Source: Hedera helix (lineage: Eukaryota > Streptophyta > Magnoliopsida > Apiales > Araliaceae). Taken from it: a stretch of 64,000 nt of DNA. The DNA lies in assembly GCA_947179155.2 (NCBI GenBank), contig OX359264.1:8534501-8598500 (forward strand). Direction: 5' to 3'. Position 1 is the stretch's first letter, and every line of letters begins with the position of its first letter. The position numbers were made by a program, and so were the translations under genes. The notes under the pieces were generated by a model. The model searched no databases. It saw only the letters and a program-made list of their open reading frames with translations, and was not told where the DNA came from. Below, in pieces: positions 11,530-24,364 of this stretch.

Positions 11530-11782
11530 GGAAACTGATATTTTTGCAGGTTTTTTTCTTATTTTCGCAAGGTTAACCTATAGTAATGGTTTTAAAACCA
11601 TCGCTATAGATTTATGATGACATTTTTCATATATAAAGTGTCGCAATAGATATATAGCGACGATTTTAACATGTAAAGTGTAGTCATAGGTCTATAGTGA
11701 CGGTTTTAAAATAGTCGTTATGGGTAAAAAATAGGGTCTACCTGTGAAAATAACAAAAAATCCTGTGGAAATAGCAGTTCCC
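11530..11782. mobile_element. 253-bp MITE with 8-bp target duplication
   Basis: Terminal inverted repeats of about 48 bases start GGAAACTGATATTTTTGCAG on the left and GGGAACTGCTATTTCCACAG on the reversed right. TACTTGTA occurs directly outside each end (11522-11529 and 11783-11790), a perfect 8-bp duplication pointing to the hAT superfamily. The interior has three imperfect direct repeats of a TATAG-CGACGGTTTTAA motif. Confidence 0.8.
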
Positions 11783-11920
11783 TACTTGTATTATTTGAAT
11801 TCAGCGTCGAATAGAAATTAAGTAGCAGCATCATGGCTCGTCAGTTGTCAATATCTCAAAAATCACGATTTATAATTATTAAAAAACCTGTTGTTTAACG
11901 TCTTGTGATTTTGTTTTTGG

Positions 11921-12061
11921 ATAAGTCTACACAAACAAATATCAAACACAAACTCTCATTTCACCATTAAAAAATGAGGTCTGACACAAATTTTCATGTC
12001 AGACTTCACTTTTTAATGGTGAAATAAGTGTTTGTGTTTATAATTGTGTTTGTAAACTTAT
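11921..12061. mobile_element. Small fold-back MITE, copy 2
   Basis: The ends ATAAGTCTACACAAAC and (reversed) ATAAGTTTACAAACAC are inverted repeats that extend to the centre, where ACCATTAAAAAATGAGGTCT pairs with its complement. Its structure matches the copies at 10596 and 59876-63225. It is non-coding. Confidence 0.65.
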
Positions 12062-12752
12062 TATTTGTTTTTAATTAGTTAAAATAGTGTGGTATATTTT
12101 ACTAGATACACATTCGCACATTGCGGCGGGAATATTCATTTTGTTGGAAAAAATATATAAAATTTGGATAATTCAAAATTAAATTATTGGATAATATCAA
12201 TTTGGAATTGATGCAATATTGTGATATAATATAAGTTTAGATTTGTATGTGTGACATATTAATGGGATAATGTTACATTTGTTTGTGTGAGTATGGAATT
12301 AAAAAAATATAGATGTAATTATCATAATTCAAAAACCAAATTATTAGATAATATCAAATTATTATCCCAATTACAAGATAATATTACATATTTTTGTGGT
12401 TGAAAATTATTTGTAAATAAAAAAAAATCAAATTATTGGATAAAATCAGATATTTATGTGTTAAAGATATCTGCAAAAATGGAATAATAAAAAAAAATCA
12501 AAAGTTAAATTATTGGATGATATAAATTTGGAATTACAACAATATTGGGATATAATTATATATTTACGGGATAATGTTGCATTTTTTTGTGTGAGTATGG
12601 AATAAAAAAAATAGATGTAATTATCATAATTCAAAAATCAAATTATTAGATAATATTAATTTGGAATTGCTGTAATTTTGGGATATAATATTAGTTTAAA
12701 TTTGTATGCGTGACATATTTATGGGACAACGCTACATTTTTGTGTGTGTTAG

Positions 12753-14421
12753 TGATAGGGTTAAATTATACGATATTTTTATTCTCCAATATTTAGTTTT
12801 TATATTTATTGTGTGCTTAAATGTTTAATTATTTAGCTTATATTGGTTTTAATAGGTTTTATAGGATATTAGTTAATTTATGTTAATTTAGATAATTTTA
12901 TAGTATTTTTATATTTCTTTTTATTTATGTGTTTTTATTTATTTTAGATGTTTTATTTATTATTATGTGTTTTTAGGATTTTTAGTATTTTTATATTATT
13001 TTTATTTATTTTTATATTTTATTTTGTAGGAAAAATAAGCTTGGAGACAAATCTGTAAATTCTGCAAAAGTTAAATGGCAATTTCGTAATTAATCAACTT
13101 CGGTGGCAGAATCGTAATAAATGAAAAACTGATCTCCGCGCAATGCGCGCGTATGGGAAATCAGCACCGCAGAATTGAAACAACGCCGAATTGAGCAACA
13201 AATCGAAAGGCTTCTGCGTAATGCGCGAAGAAGTGGACAAAGTAGAGGCGCGGAGTAAAGAAACGACGTCGTTTGGCCAAGCTTCCGCGCAATGCGCGGA
13301 GGAACGCTGACGTCACCAGACGCGGAAGCGCGTTGACCGGGTTAACTGTGGCGTGTTTGGCAGTGCAGAAATTGTTCCAAACGAGATTATTTCGCGAATT
13401 GAGCCTTAATTTGATTCCAAATTGAATTTTAATTCCAACTAGGGTTAGGATAATAATTATTTTATTTTTTATTTTATTTTTATTTGTATTTTAAATCTTA
13501 TTAGGTTTGGAAAGTGTAATTCCAACTAGGGTTAGGAAGATTTTGGAGCCTATAAATAGAGGGCTTGACACACAATGTAAGACAACTCTCATTAGAATAA
13601 AAATTCTCTCTTCTATTCTTTAGTGTTCTCTACAATTATGAGTAGCTAAATTATTTTTCTTGGTTTAAGTGATTGAAGCCATCAAGATTTATACACTGTG
13701 AGATCTAATTTATTTTAATTGTTCAATTTATATTTTGAGTATTGAATATTTTTCTGTGTTTAATTTTATGATTAATTCGTTTGATTGCTATGATGCATAC
13801 TAGTTTATTATTCGTTGAAATCTACTGCTAAATTAAATATCAAATCCGTAATTGTTTGGTCACTTTAATTTGCGAAACAATTAAAATTAATAATTATTTT
13901 GCATATCAAAAGATTGTTATATCTTAGGAAAAATATTCATCTAAATTAAATGCAGACGCTTGGATTGTTTTGTTTAGTTCAACGATCTCTCTATTTCTTT
14001 ATGCTGCTACTAGGTTAAATCTTTAGCTCTTGTCTGAGATTATTTAGTAGTAATAGTTATTTAGATCGCTTGTTTCTACTTAACTAAAATTAAGGAGAGA
14101 TAGAAAAATTATTCGAATTGGAGTAATTATTCCACGTTGAATATTTAAAGAATTGAGTTATTCTTGCATCAGTGATTAGTTGTAAATTCTTGATGGTGAA
14201 TGTTGACTTAAACCAAGCCTTTTTCTTCTTATTCATTTCTTGCATATTTATTTTAATAAATTTTATTTAAATTATTTCTTTGATTCAAAACCCCCCAATT
14301 TTAGTTTACAAAACATAAAATTAAATAATCATTTTCTGTGGGATCGACTCTTGCTTGCATTACTACATAAATATTTTTCAAAAGTAAAATTTTATTTTTG
14401 GGTGCTTGCGACATCACACCA
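12753..14421 (+). mobile_element. Solo LTR S0 (Ty3/gypsy-like, possibly Athila/Tat)
   Basis: The sequence runs from TGATAGGGTTAAATT to ACATCACACCA (TG..CA). It is bounded by a perfect 5-bp duplication GTTAG (12748-12752 and 14422-14426). The flanking Helitron unit is continuous across it. A TATAAATA box lies at 13551-13558. A CpG-rich part at 13130-13330 has repeated GCGCAATGCGC motifs and the palindrome AAACGACGTCGTTT (13261-13274). There is no internal domain, so it arose by LTR-LTR recombination. The Athila/Tat assignment rests on the GGGATCGACTCTTGCTTGC motif near its end and is tentative. Confidence 0.8.
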
Positions 14422-16829
14422 GTTAGTAAGGAATTAAAAAAAATTAAAAATTTAATTCGTGAAAATTATCTCTAAATAAAGTTCAAAAGCCCAATTATGG
14501 GATAATATTACATATTTTTGTGACTGAAAATTATTTATAAATAAAAAAATTTAAAAATTCAAATTATTGAATAATATCATATATTTATGTGTGAGAGTTA
14601 ATTGCAAATATGGGATAATAAAACAATTCCAAAAACCAAAATATTGGGATATAATATAAGTTTAGAATTGTATGCGTGAAATATTTATGGGATAATGTTA
14701 CATTTGTTTGTGTGATTATGAAATTAAAAAAATGTAGATGTAATCATCATAATTCAAAAATCAAATTATTAGATAATATCAAATTATTATCCCAATTACG
14801 GGATAATATTACATATTTTTGTGGTTGAAAATTATTTATAAATAAAAAAAATTCAAATTCAAATTATTAGATAATATCATATATTTATGTGCGAGAGATA
14901 TCTGCAAAGATAGAATAATAAAAAAATTCAAAAATTAAATTATTAGATAATATAAATTTGGAATTGCTGCAGTATTGGGATATAATTTCATATTTATGGG
15001 ATAATGCTACATATTTTTGTGTGAGTATGGAATAAAAAAAATAGATGTAATTGTCATAATTCAAAAATTAAATTATTAGATAATATCAATTTGGAATTGC
15101 TGTAATTTTGGGATATAATATCATTTTAAATTTGTATGAGTGGCATATTTATGGGACAATGCTGCATTTTTTTTTTGTGTGAGTAAGGAATTAAAAAAAA
15201 TTAAAAGTTTTATGAGTGAAAATTATCTCTAAATAAAGTTCAAAACCCTAATTATGGGATAATATTATATATTTTTTGTGGCTGATAATTATTTATAAAT
15301 AAAAAAATTAAAAATTCAAATTATTGGAAAATATCATATATTTACGTGTCAGAGTTATTTGCAAATATGGGATAATAAAATAATTTCAAAAACCAAAATA
15401 TTGGGATATAATATAAGTTTAGATTTGTATGCGTGACATATTTATGAGATAATATTACATTTGTTTGTGTGAGTATGGAATTAAAATAATGTAGATGTAA
15501 TTATCATAATTGAAAAACCAAATTACTAGATAATATCAAATTATTATCCCAATTATGGGATTATATTACATATTTTTGTGGTTGAAAATTATTTATAAAT
15601 AAAAAAAAATCAAATTATTTTATAATATCATATATTTATATGTCAGATATATCTACAAAAATGGAATAATAAAACAATTCAAAAATTAAATTATTGGATA
15701 ACATAAATTTGGAATCGCTGCAATATTGTGATATAATTATATATTTATGGGATAATGTTACATATTTTTGTGTGAGTATGGAATAAAAAAAATAGATATA
15801 ATTATCATAATTCAAAAATATAATTATTAGATAATATCAATTTAGAATTGCTGTAATTTTGGGATATAATATCATTTTAAATTTGTATAAGTGACATATT
15901 TATGGGACAATGCTACATTTTTTTTTGTGTGAGTAAGGAATTAAAAAAAATTAAAAATTTTTGCGTGAAAATTATCTCTAAATAAAGTTTAAAAGCCCAA
16001 TTATGGGATAATATTACATATTTTTTGTGGCTGATAATTATTTATAAATAAAAAAAATTAAAAATTCAAATTATTGGATAATATCATATATTTATATGTC
16101 AAAGTTATTTACAAAAATGAGATAATAAAATAATTCCAAAAACCAAAATATTGGGATATAATATAAGTTTAGAATTGTATGCGTGATATATTTATGGGAT
16201 AATGTTACATTTGTTTGTGTGATTATGAAATTAAAAAACTGTAGATGTAATCATCATAATTCAAAAATAAAATTATTAGATAATATCATATTATTATCCC
16301 AATTACGGGATAATATTACATATTTTTGTGGTTGAAAATTATTTATAAATAAAAAAACTAAATTATTGAATAATATCATATATTTATATGTCAGAGATAT
16401 CTGCAAAAATGGAATAATAAAACAATTCAAAAATTAAATTATTGTATAATATAAATTTGGAATTGCTGCAATATTGGGATATAATTACATATTTATGGGA
16501 TAATGTTACATATTTTTGTGTGAGTATGGAATAAAAAATAAATAAACGTAATTTTCATAATTCAAAAATTAAATTATTAGATAATATCAATTTGAAATTG
16601 CTGCAATTTTGGGATATAATACCAGTTTAAATTTGTATGCATGACATATTTATGGGACAATGCTACACTTTTTTTTCCTAAGGAATTAAAAAAAAATTAA
16701 AAATTTTATGGTTGAAAATTATCTCTAAATAAAGTTCAAAAGCCCAATTATGGGATAATATTACATATTTTGCGGCTAAAAATTATTTATGAATAAAAAA
16801 ATAAAAATTCAAATTATTGGATAATATCA

Positions 16830-17051
16830 TCTATAATATAAAACTGAGCGACTAAAATCCTAAGATTTTAACATCCAATCGCCTCAAATCAATTTAGACT
16901 TCAACATCTAACAGTCTAAAATTATTTGGGGTTTCAACATCCAACGGTCACTAATCTATCTATCATTTTCCCCCCCAATTCAACATCTTTTTTTCAAAAA
17001 TCTATCCACTCACATTTCTCGCCCAAATCAAATTCACCATTACAATATAAT

Positions 17052-17112
<61 letters not shown>

Positions 17113-17219
17113 GTAATAATTATAATAATAGTAATAATAATAAAATTAATAATTATAATAATAGTAATAATAAAAATAATAAAAATAGTAATAATAATAG
17201 TAATAATAATAATAATAAT

Positions 17220-17301
<82 letters not shown>

Positions 17302-18237
17302 AAAAAAAAAAAAATGCACGTAAACAACATGAGTCACCCTTTTAACATTGACGCCCTTTTCCTATTTTTTAGGTATTGCGGTCGTTATGTTTTCAAATGC
17401 AAATTAATTTGGGCGGAAAATTACAGGGATGATTTAGATTCATTATAATTGATTTGTAAGTTATTTTAGGTTGCAAAGAGTTTTTAGGTAATAGAGTATT
17501 TTTGAAATTTTAATCTACACGCCTTTAGGTATGGGCAATTATGTATCATCTCTTTGCTGTTTTTGCGGGCTATATCGATAACAACTATTGTAGTAGGCTC
17601 TGACTCATGGTATGAGAATTTTTTGTCCATTTTCAAGAAAAAATATAGAGAAAAAAATGTTACGGTGATGTGATTTAGTTGGTGTTGTGATAATACTTTT
17701 TTGTTTGGACTTAGATGACTCATTTTATATTTTTAGGTATATAAGCAAAAGCTTTTCTTTTGAATTTTTACATCTTTTTTTTCTTTCTCATTGGATCTCA
17801 CCAAATGACTTGCAGTGCTATCCTTTTTTCACAGAAAATACTATTCATGGATCATATTAATCGATGGATAGAGATACTGGAGGCAAATAAATGTTATCAA
17901 ACGTCTTATTCCGTTTTGTCAATAAAAGAAAGGTGTGTGGGATACCGAAAAATACTATATTACACAAATTTGATCACGTCATCGTCAATCAATTAATTGC
18001 TCAAACCTGCCAAGAACTAATTTTAAGTCGGGAATGAGTAACACACTAATGTTTGCCTCAAAAAGAAACTATTACTGTATTAAGTATCAATATTTTTGTA
18101 TTAATGGTTGAACTCTCAATTCTATTATGAAACTGAGAATCCACAACAGTTTTAGATTTTTTAATCTAAAAATATTAGATACAGTATTCAACTGTTATAT
18201 TAGTTGTATCGTGCTTTTAGACACGAGTTATCCCTAG
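16830..18237 (+). mobile_element. Helitron (Hn) inserted into H1, with empty-site proof
   Basis: It begins TCTATAATATAAAACTGAG and ends in a short hairpin (TCGTG..CACGA, 18209-18226) eight bases before CTAG (18234-18237). The insertion lies between A (16829) and T (18238). The uninterrupted sequence ATATCA|TATATTTA..GTGTCAGAG is present in the neighbouring tandem units (for example 15336-15352), so both boundaries are exact. No Rep/helicase gene is present, so it is non-autonomous. The interior includes a ~250-base (AAT)n/(ATT)n microsatellite at 17051-17300. No captured gene was recognised in 17301-18200. Confidence 0.85.
17051..17300. repeat. (AAT)n microsatellite turning into (ATT)n
   Basis: About 250 bases of AAT triplets with a few interruptions switch near 17268 to ATT triplets, so the right end can pair with the left. 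The long Asn/Ile/Tyr frames across it are artefacts of the repeat. Confidence 0.95.
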
Positions 18238-19246
18238 TATATTTATGTGTCAGAGTTATTTGCAAAAATGGGATAATAAAATAATTCTAAAAACCAAAAT
18301 ATTAGGATATAATATAAGTTTAGATTTGCATGCGTGACATATTTAGGGGATAATATTACATTTTTTTTATGCGAGTATGAAATTAAAAAAATGTTAATGT
18401 AATTATCATAATTCAAAAATCAAATTATTAAATAATATTAATTTGAAATTGCTACAATTTTGGGATATAATATCAGTTTAGATTTCTATGCATGACATTT
18501 ATGGGGACAATGTTATATTTTTTTGTGTGAGCTAAAAATTAAAAAAAATTAAAAATTTTATGCTTGAAAATTATCTATAAATAAAGTTCAAAAGTCCAAT
18601 TATGAGATAATATTACATATTTTTGTGGATGAAATTTATTTATAAATAAAAAAAATTAAAATTTTAAATTGTTGGATAATATCATATATTTATTTGTTAG
18701 AGTTATCTAAAAAAAGAGATAATAAAATAATTCAAAAATTAAATTATTGGATATTATCAATTTGGAATTACTGTAATATTGGGACACATGTAATGTAATT
18801 AATGTAGGAAGGAAGCTGAGTGATGTAGTGGTTGACACTTGACAGCAGCTGGTGTCGATGAACAATGTTTTAGTTTATATAATAATACATTTCTATGCGT
18901 GACATATTAATGGAACAATGTTACATTTTTTGTGTGAGTAAAATTTTAAAAATAAATAAATAAATTTATGCATGAAAATTATCTATAAACAAAGTTCAAA
19001 AGCCCAATTATGAGATAATATTACATATTTTTGTGGCTGAAAATTATTTATAAATAAAAATAAAAAATTCAAATTATTAGATAATATCAGATAGTTATGT
19101 GTCAGAGTTATCTATAAAAATAGGATAATAAAATAATTCAAAAATTAAATTATTAGATAATATCAATTTGAAATTGCTACAATATTGGGACACGTGTAAT
19201 GTAATTAATGCAGATGGAAAACTGAGTGATCCGGTGGTTGACATTT

Positions 19247-21001
19247 TGTAACGACCCCAAATCCGGGTTTCTTTAACCCTAGACTTGGAACGTCACGATA
19301 CATCATCTTCATACACGTTCTATAACTAATGCGGAATATATAAACATAAATTGTTTATTCTACAACATTTCCCAAGGTTTCTAACCTTAACTTACATATA
19401 TACCTTTAGATTCATAAAAAGGTTTACAAAATTACTTACATCATATAACAATTTAGTTATAATGCATAACACTATAATCTTGTCTGTTGCTTCTGTCTCC
19501 GTCTCTCCTTGGACATTAGTATTATTCTGAAATTTGTTATCATGATATAGCAAGAGTGAGCAACGACTTTGCTCAGCAAGTTTAAATACGATAACAATAT
19601 ATCATGATTGAAAGAAAGAATAAGCTTTTGAATTTTCAACAATATAATAATTGTGAAATAGTACGAGTCATAATTTCAATAATTGAATGACTAAATTAAT
19701 TAATGTTGAGTGTCAATAATGACCATGAACAAATTTAACTGAACCTTATGGTAATGAAGGTGATCAGCCTTTCATACCTAATGAACACATGCAACAAGCA
19801 CTATGTGCGAATCAACAATTTAAAGAGGTGGAATAATTATACAGAATTAAACCATAGCATGCTTGAAACGTAACAACTTGAGTTTGAGTTAGGAACTTGA
19901 ACAATAAAATAATGTATCCTGCTCGAATATAAATTGAGTAGGGTTTGGAAAACTTGCCTGTCTGCTCAGCTATAATTAATGTCTAGCTTTAACTAACTGG
20001 TTTTGAAAGACCTAACATTAGTAAAGTTGGTCTAATAATTAGTACAACGTATTTGTACAACTATACGCTCATTAAGAAACTTATCTACCACACATAAGTA
20101 CTAACACATAATTTACATCAGTCAAAACAATATTATTAACCTTATAGACCCTCAATCAAATTAGGTTAATAATTTAATAAATTAAAAAATATTTTTCTTA
20201 AGTGTTGGACACTTATCAAACTATTAAACAATTTATTATAATTGTTTAAACAAAAGAGTTAAAAGACATTTTCTTTATTTCATTTAATTACTATTTAATA
20301 TTAATTAAATATTAAGTAATTAACTAATTTTAGTTATTATTTAATAGTAAATAATAACTTACTAGATTTATTTATTATTTAAAGTTAATCAAATAATAAA
20401 TAATTATATCATATTAAAAATAATCGAATATCTTTAGTTATTATTTAATAATAAATAATAACTAACTACCTAGATTCATTTATTATTTAAAGTAAATTAA
20501 ATAATAAATAATACAATTATATAGTAAATACTCAAATATCATCAGTTATTATTAAATAATAAATAATAACTAACTGAATTTATTTATTATTTAAAGTTAA
20601 TCAAATAATAAATAATTAAATAATCAATCTTAGTTGTCTTTAATTATTATTTAATAGTAATTTAATAATAATTAATTAATTTATCATCCTTGTTTATTAT
20701 TTAATATTAATTAAATAAAAAATAATTAATTTTAATCATAAATTCAGAAGATATAATATTAAACTAACTAGATTAATATTTAAAACATTTAAATATTAAT
20801 CCTAAATATTTATTATATTTGAAAAATATAATATTAAACTAACTAGATTAATATTTACAACATTTAAATATTAATCCTAAATACTTATTATATTTGGAAA
20901 ATATAATATTAAATACCTAAATATCATTTTTGTATTATTATTATTTTTGTCATAATTTTTAAATTAATTTTTAAATATTTAAATTAATTAAAATTATCCA
21001 G
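19247..21001 (-). repeat. Distal part of the M 3' LTR
   Basis: The first 920 bases match 41269-42192 almost perfectly. The whole stretch is a diverged inverted relative of the LTR end of B (about 22065-24119), sharing blocks such as TGATATAGCAAGAGTGAGCA. It stops abruptly at 21001, where B begins. 20160-20760 is low-complexity TTATTTAAT-type sequence. Confidence 0.8.
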
Positions 21002-24000
21002 AATGGGGCTAACTTGTGTAAGTATCCAATAGGTGCATGATGAGCTAAAATTATTAGATATATTATGTATCTATCAAAATTGCTAGTATACTTACAATTT
21101 TGGAGCTTAAGTGAGCCATTTCTTCTTCTTCCATTTTCCAAGCTAGAGAGAGTTTGAGAGCAAAATATTTTGAGAGAGAGCAGGAGAAGGAGTGCTAAGC
21201 TAGTTTATGTCTTCAAGATTCACAACATATTTTGGGAGAAAAAGAAGAATAGCCATTAAATCAAGTTAATGGTTATTTTAAATGAAGTTTTGTTTTTAAA
21301 TTAAATAAATCATCATGTTAGTATAAATATGTTAATATGGTTATTAATGTGTAGTGGTAATATTTATGCCATGCTTGAGTTTAATATGCTTGGTTTGTAT
21401 TTTGATATATTTTATATGCTAAAATATGTATTTAATAGTGTGTAAACAAGTTTTGGAATTTATATCCAAAAATATTTTTTATAAAACTTAAGTTTGATGT
21501 TCTAATATTATAGAACATTGAATCATGAGAAAAACAAAGTTTGATCACTCAAAATGGAGTTTTATACAAAAAGTTATGATTTATGGTAGTTTATGTGATG
21601 TAAAAATTTTTATAAAAAAAATAATGATATTAAATCATGAAAAATTATTTTTTCATGTTATAAATTAATATAAGGTGATTGGTAAATTTTTTTAATTTTT
21701 ATTGAAGAGTTAAAGATTTCTTGAAGGTATAATTTTAATTAAAGTGTGTATAGCCGGAACACTGTTCACAATCTGCGAAGAAGAAAAAAAAATAAGGGTT
21801 TTCGCGCAATGCGCGCCAAGTACTGTTCACCGAGGACGCGGAGCCAAACGACGTCGTTTGGCGTCCGTAGAAAATTCACTCTGCGCGTACGCGCGGAAGC
21901 CATTTCCGGCCTTTCAAAAACGGCGTCGTTTTGACCCGTAAAAAACTAAAACGCACGCAATGCGCGGTAAGAAATTTTTCGGCGGAATTACGATTCTGCC
22001 CCTCCGTGTTTTTCTTGGCAGAATTACCATTCTGCCCTCGGTTCAGTTTTTGAATTATTTACGGAAATGCCATTCGGATTAAATTTAAATAATTTAAATA
22101 TTTAAAAACTAATTTAAAATTATAACAAAAATAATAATAATTCAAAAATAATATTGGGGAGGATATTTTTCATTAAGTTTAATATTTAAATATTTTAAAT
22201 ATTAATCTAGTTAGCTAAACCATGGTTAAGTTAAATAAATTTATTATTTATTTATTATTTTAAATGTTAATAATAAATAAAGATGATAAATTAGCAATTA
22301 TTATTTAATGCCTATTAAATAATATTTAAAGAGAGATAAAATTTATAAATTAATTATTTATTATTTAAATATTATTAAATAATAAATAAGGATAATTAAG
22401 TAATTAATTATTATTTAATTAACATTAAATAACGATTAATGGAAATTAAGTTATTAGAGTAATAATTTATTATTTAATTAAAATAATAAATAAGAATGAT
22501 TTGATTATTATTTAACCTTAAATAATAATTAAAATTAATTAAATAATTAATTATTATTTAATTGACATTAAATAATAATTAAAGGGGATTAAGATTAGTA
22601 AACTATTATTTAATTTCCTTAATTAAATAATAAGTAAGGTTAATTACTTAGTTAATTATTGGTTGATTAACATTAAATTAAAGAAGGTTAAAATTAAGTT
22701 AATAATTATTTATTATTTAATTATAATTAAATAATAAGTAAGTACAATTAGTTATTATTTATTTTAAATAATAACTAGAGTTAATTAATTAATTTCTATT
22801 TAATCAATATTAAATAGTAATTAAATAGAGATTGAGTTAATAAAATAAATTGAATTTAATTATGATTTAATTAAACAATTGTAATAAGTTGTTTAAGGGT
22901 TTAATAAGTGTCAAACACTTAAGAAAAATATTTTCTAACTTATTAAATTATTAACCTAAAATGATTAAGTGTCTATAAGATTAATAATATTGTTTTGACT
23001 AATGTAGATTATGTGTTAGTACTTATGTGTGGTAAATAAGTTCGTTATTAAGCGTATAGTAATGCAAATACGCCGTACTAATTATTAGACCGACTTTATT
23101 AATGTTAGGTCTTTCAAAGCAAGTTAGTTAAAGCTAGCCAATTATTGTAGCTGAGCAAACAGGCAAGTTCTTTAACCCTACTCATTTATTGTTGAACAAG
23201 TTTCTATACTTGTATTTATTGTCAAAGCTTGAAGTGGTTTAATTATTTAAAATTATCCCACATCCATATTGTTTATAAAATCGCACTTAGTGCACTTGAA
23301 GCTTATTAGTTCTTGATTCATGAACTGTATTAAAAATGTCAAAAGCTAATAGTTCAGCTAGACATTTCGTTTATAAATTCAATACTTGAATACTTTTAAA
23401 AGCTTATCCAAACCATTGTTGGGTGCGGATTTCTTATATTAAGTCTGAGAATTGAACAACCCTAAATTAGGGGATTTTGTGTCGGGAAACCGACTTTGGG
23501 CGCCAGTGACTAAATGTAATGCATATACAGCGGGTTGAATAGGCTGATCCCCTTGAAAACCAAACAACTCAAAGGGTCAGAGGAAACTCTATTATACCCT
23601 CGTTAGTTCAGGGTCCTTAGTGACCACTCAGCATTTTAAGATTCAAATATTCTGTTTATTAAAATTTGAATCCTGTTTCATTCACAATTGTTATATCTAT
23701 TGTTGAATCATTGATGATATTTCTCATTCATTCATGATATAATAAATTTATATAATTGTTCTAAACTTGCTGAGCAAACTAGTTGCTCATTCTTGCTATA
23801 TCATGAACCATTTTTCAGATAATCCTGATTGCTCAAAGAAGGATAAGGGAAAAGGAAAAGCCAGAGCTTAAGTTAGCTTATGCATGCTAATTAGATCTTT
23901 AATTATGTATTTACGGTTATTAAACCTTTTGTAATTCCTCGTGATAGGAACTGTTACTATGTTAAGGTTGATAGACCCTGGTATTGTAACCTTTTGAAGG

Positions 24001-24119
24001 GAACCAATATGTATTATTCCGCGATATTTAAATGCAATGTATGTATTTAATTGTTAGTAATGTGTTGAATAGTGAGAACCAAACTCGAGGTTATGGAACC
24101 CGGATTTGGGGTCGTCACA
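21002..24119 (+). repeat. 5' LTR of B (5'-truncated)
   Basis: It matches 30962-34085 throughout, with scattered single-base changes and a 6-base indel. It ends GGGGTCGTCACA, followed by GG and the primer site. A CpG-rich block at 21790-21980 carries the 18-base palindrome CCAAACGACGTCGTTTGG (21844-21861) and repeated GCGCAATGCGCG motifs. The short frames in this block are not genes. 22240-22860 is low-complexity TTATTTAAT-type sequence. Confidence 0.9.
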
Positions 24120-24122
24120 GGT

Positions 24123-24134
24123 TGGTATCAGAGC
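24123..24134 (+). promoter_or_regulatory. tRNA-iMet primer binding site of B
   Basis: TGGTATCAGAGC lies three bases after the LTR end. It is the standard complement of the methionine initiator tRNA 3' end used to prime reverse transcription. Confidence 0.9.
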
Positions 24135-24364
24135 TGTTGGTTAGAAACGTTAGGATTTGTGAAACCTAAGTTATAACCTTAGTATTAAACTCATATCGAG
24201 TATATTAGGAGATGAATCGGGGAGATTCATCATGTTGTGTATTTTTGGAGATGGATTGAGAAAATCCATCGAGCCGAGATGTACATAATAAAATATCATT
24301 TCATTTCATCAATGAATATATTTTATTGCTGTACTAACGTGTGTTATTTTTTTTATGATATAGG

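Larger units (their letters stand above)
14427..19246. repeat. Tandem array of ~750 bp AT-rich units inside Helitron H1
   Basis: A block beginning AATAAAGTTCAAAAGCCCAA recurs at about 14475, 15230, 15980, 16727, 18580 and 18984. The spacing is about 750 bp in the intact part and shorter at the end. Units contain subrepeats on the theme GGGATAATATTACAT. The array is interrupted by the Helitron at 16830-18237. The units near 18880 and 19240 also carry a degenerate Helitron 5' terminus. No coding potential was found. Confidence 0.8.

Noticed and set aside
16926..17345. Long Asn/Tyr- or Ile-rich open frames on both strands
   Set aside because: They are translations of the (AAT)n microsatellite inside a Helitron and have no start context or conservation.
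21744..21941. Pairs of ~65-aa frames here and at 31710-31907
   Set aside because: They lie in the CpG-rich part of the two LTRs of B. They recur only because the LTRs are duplicates, and no domain is visible.
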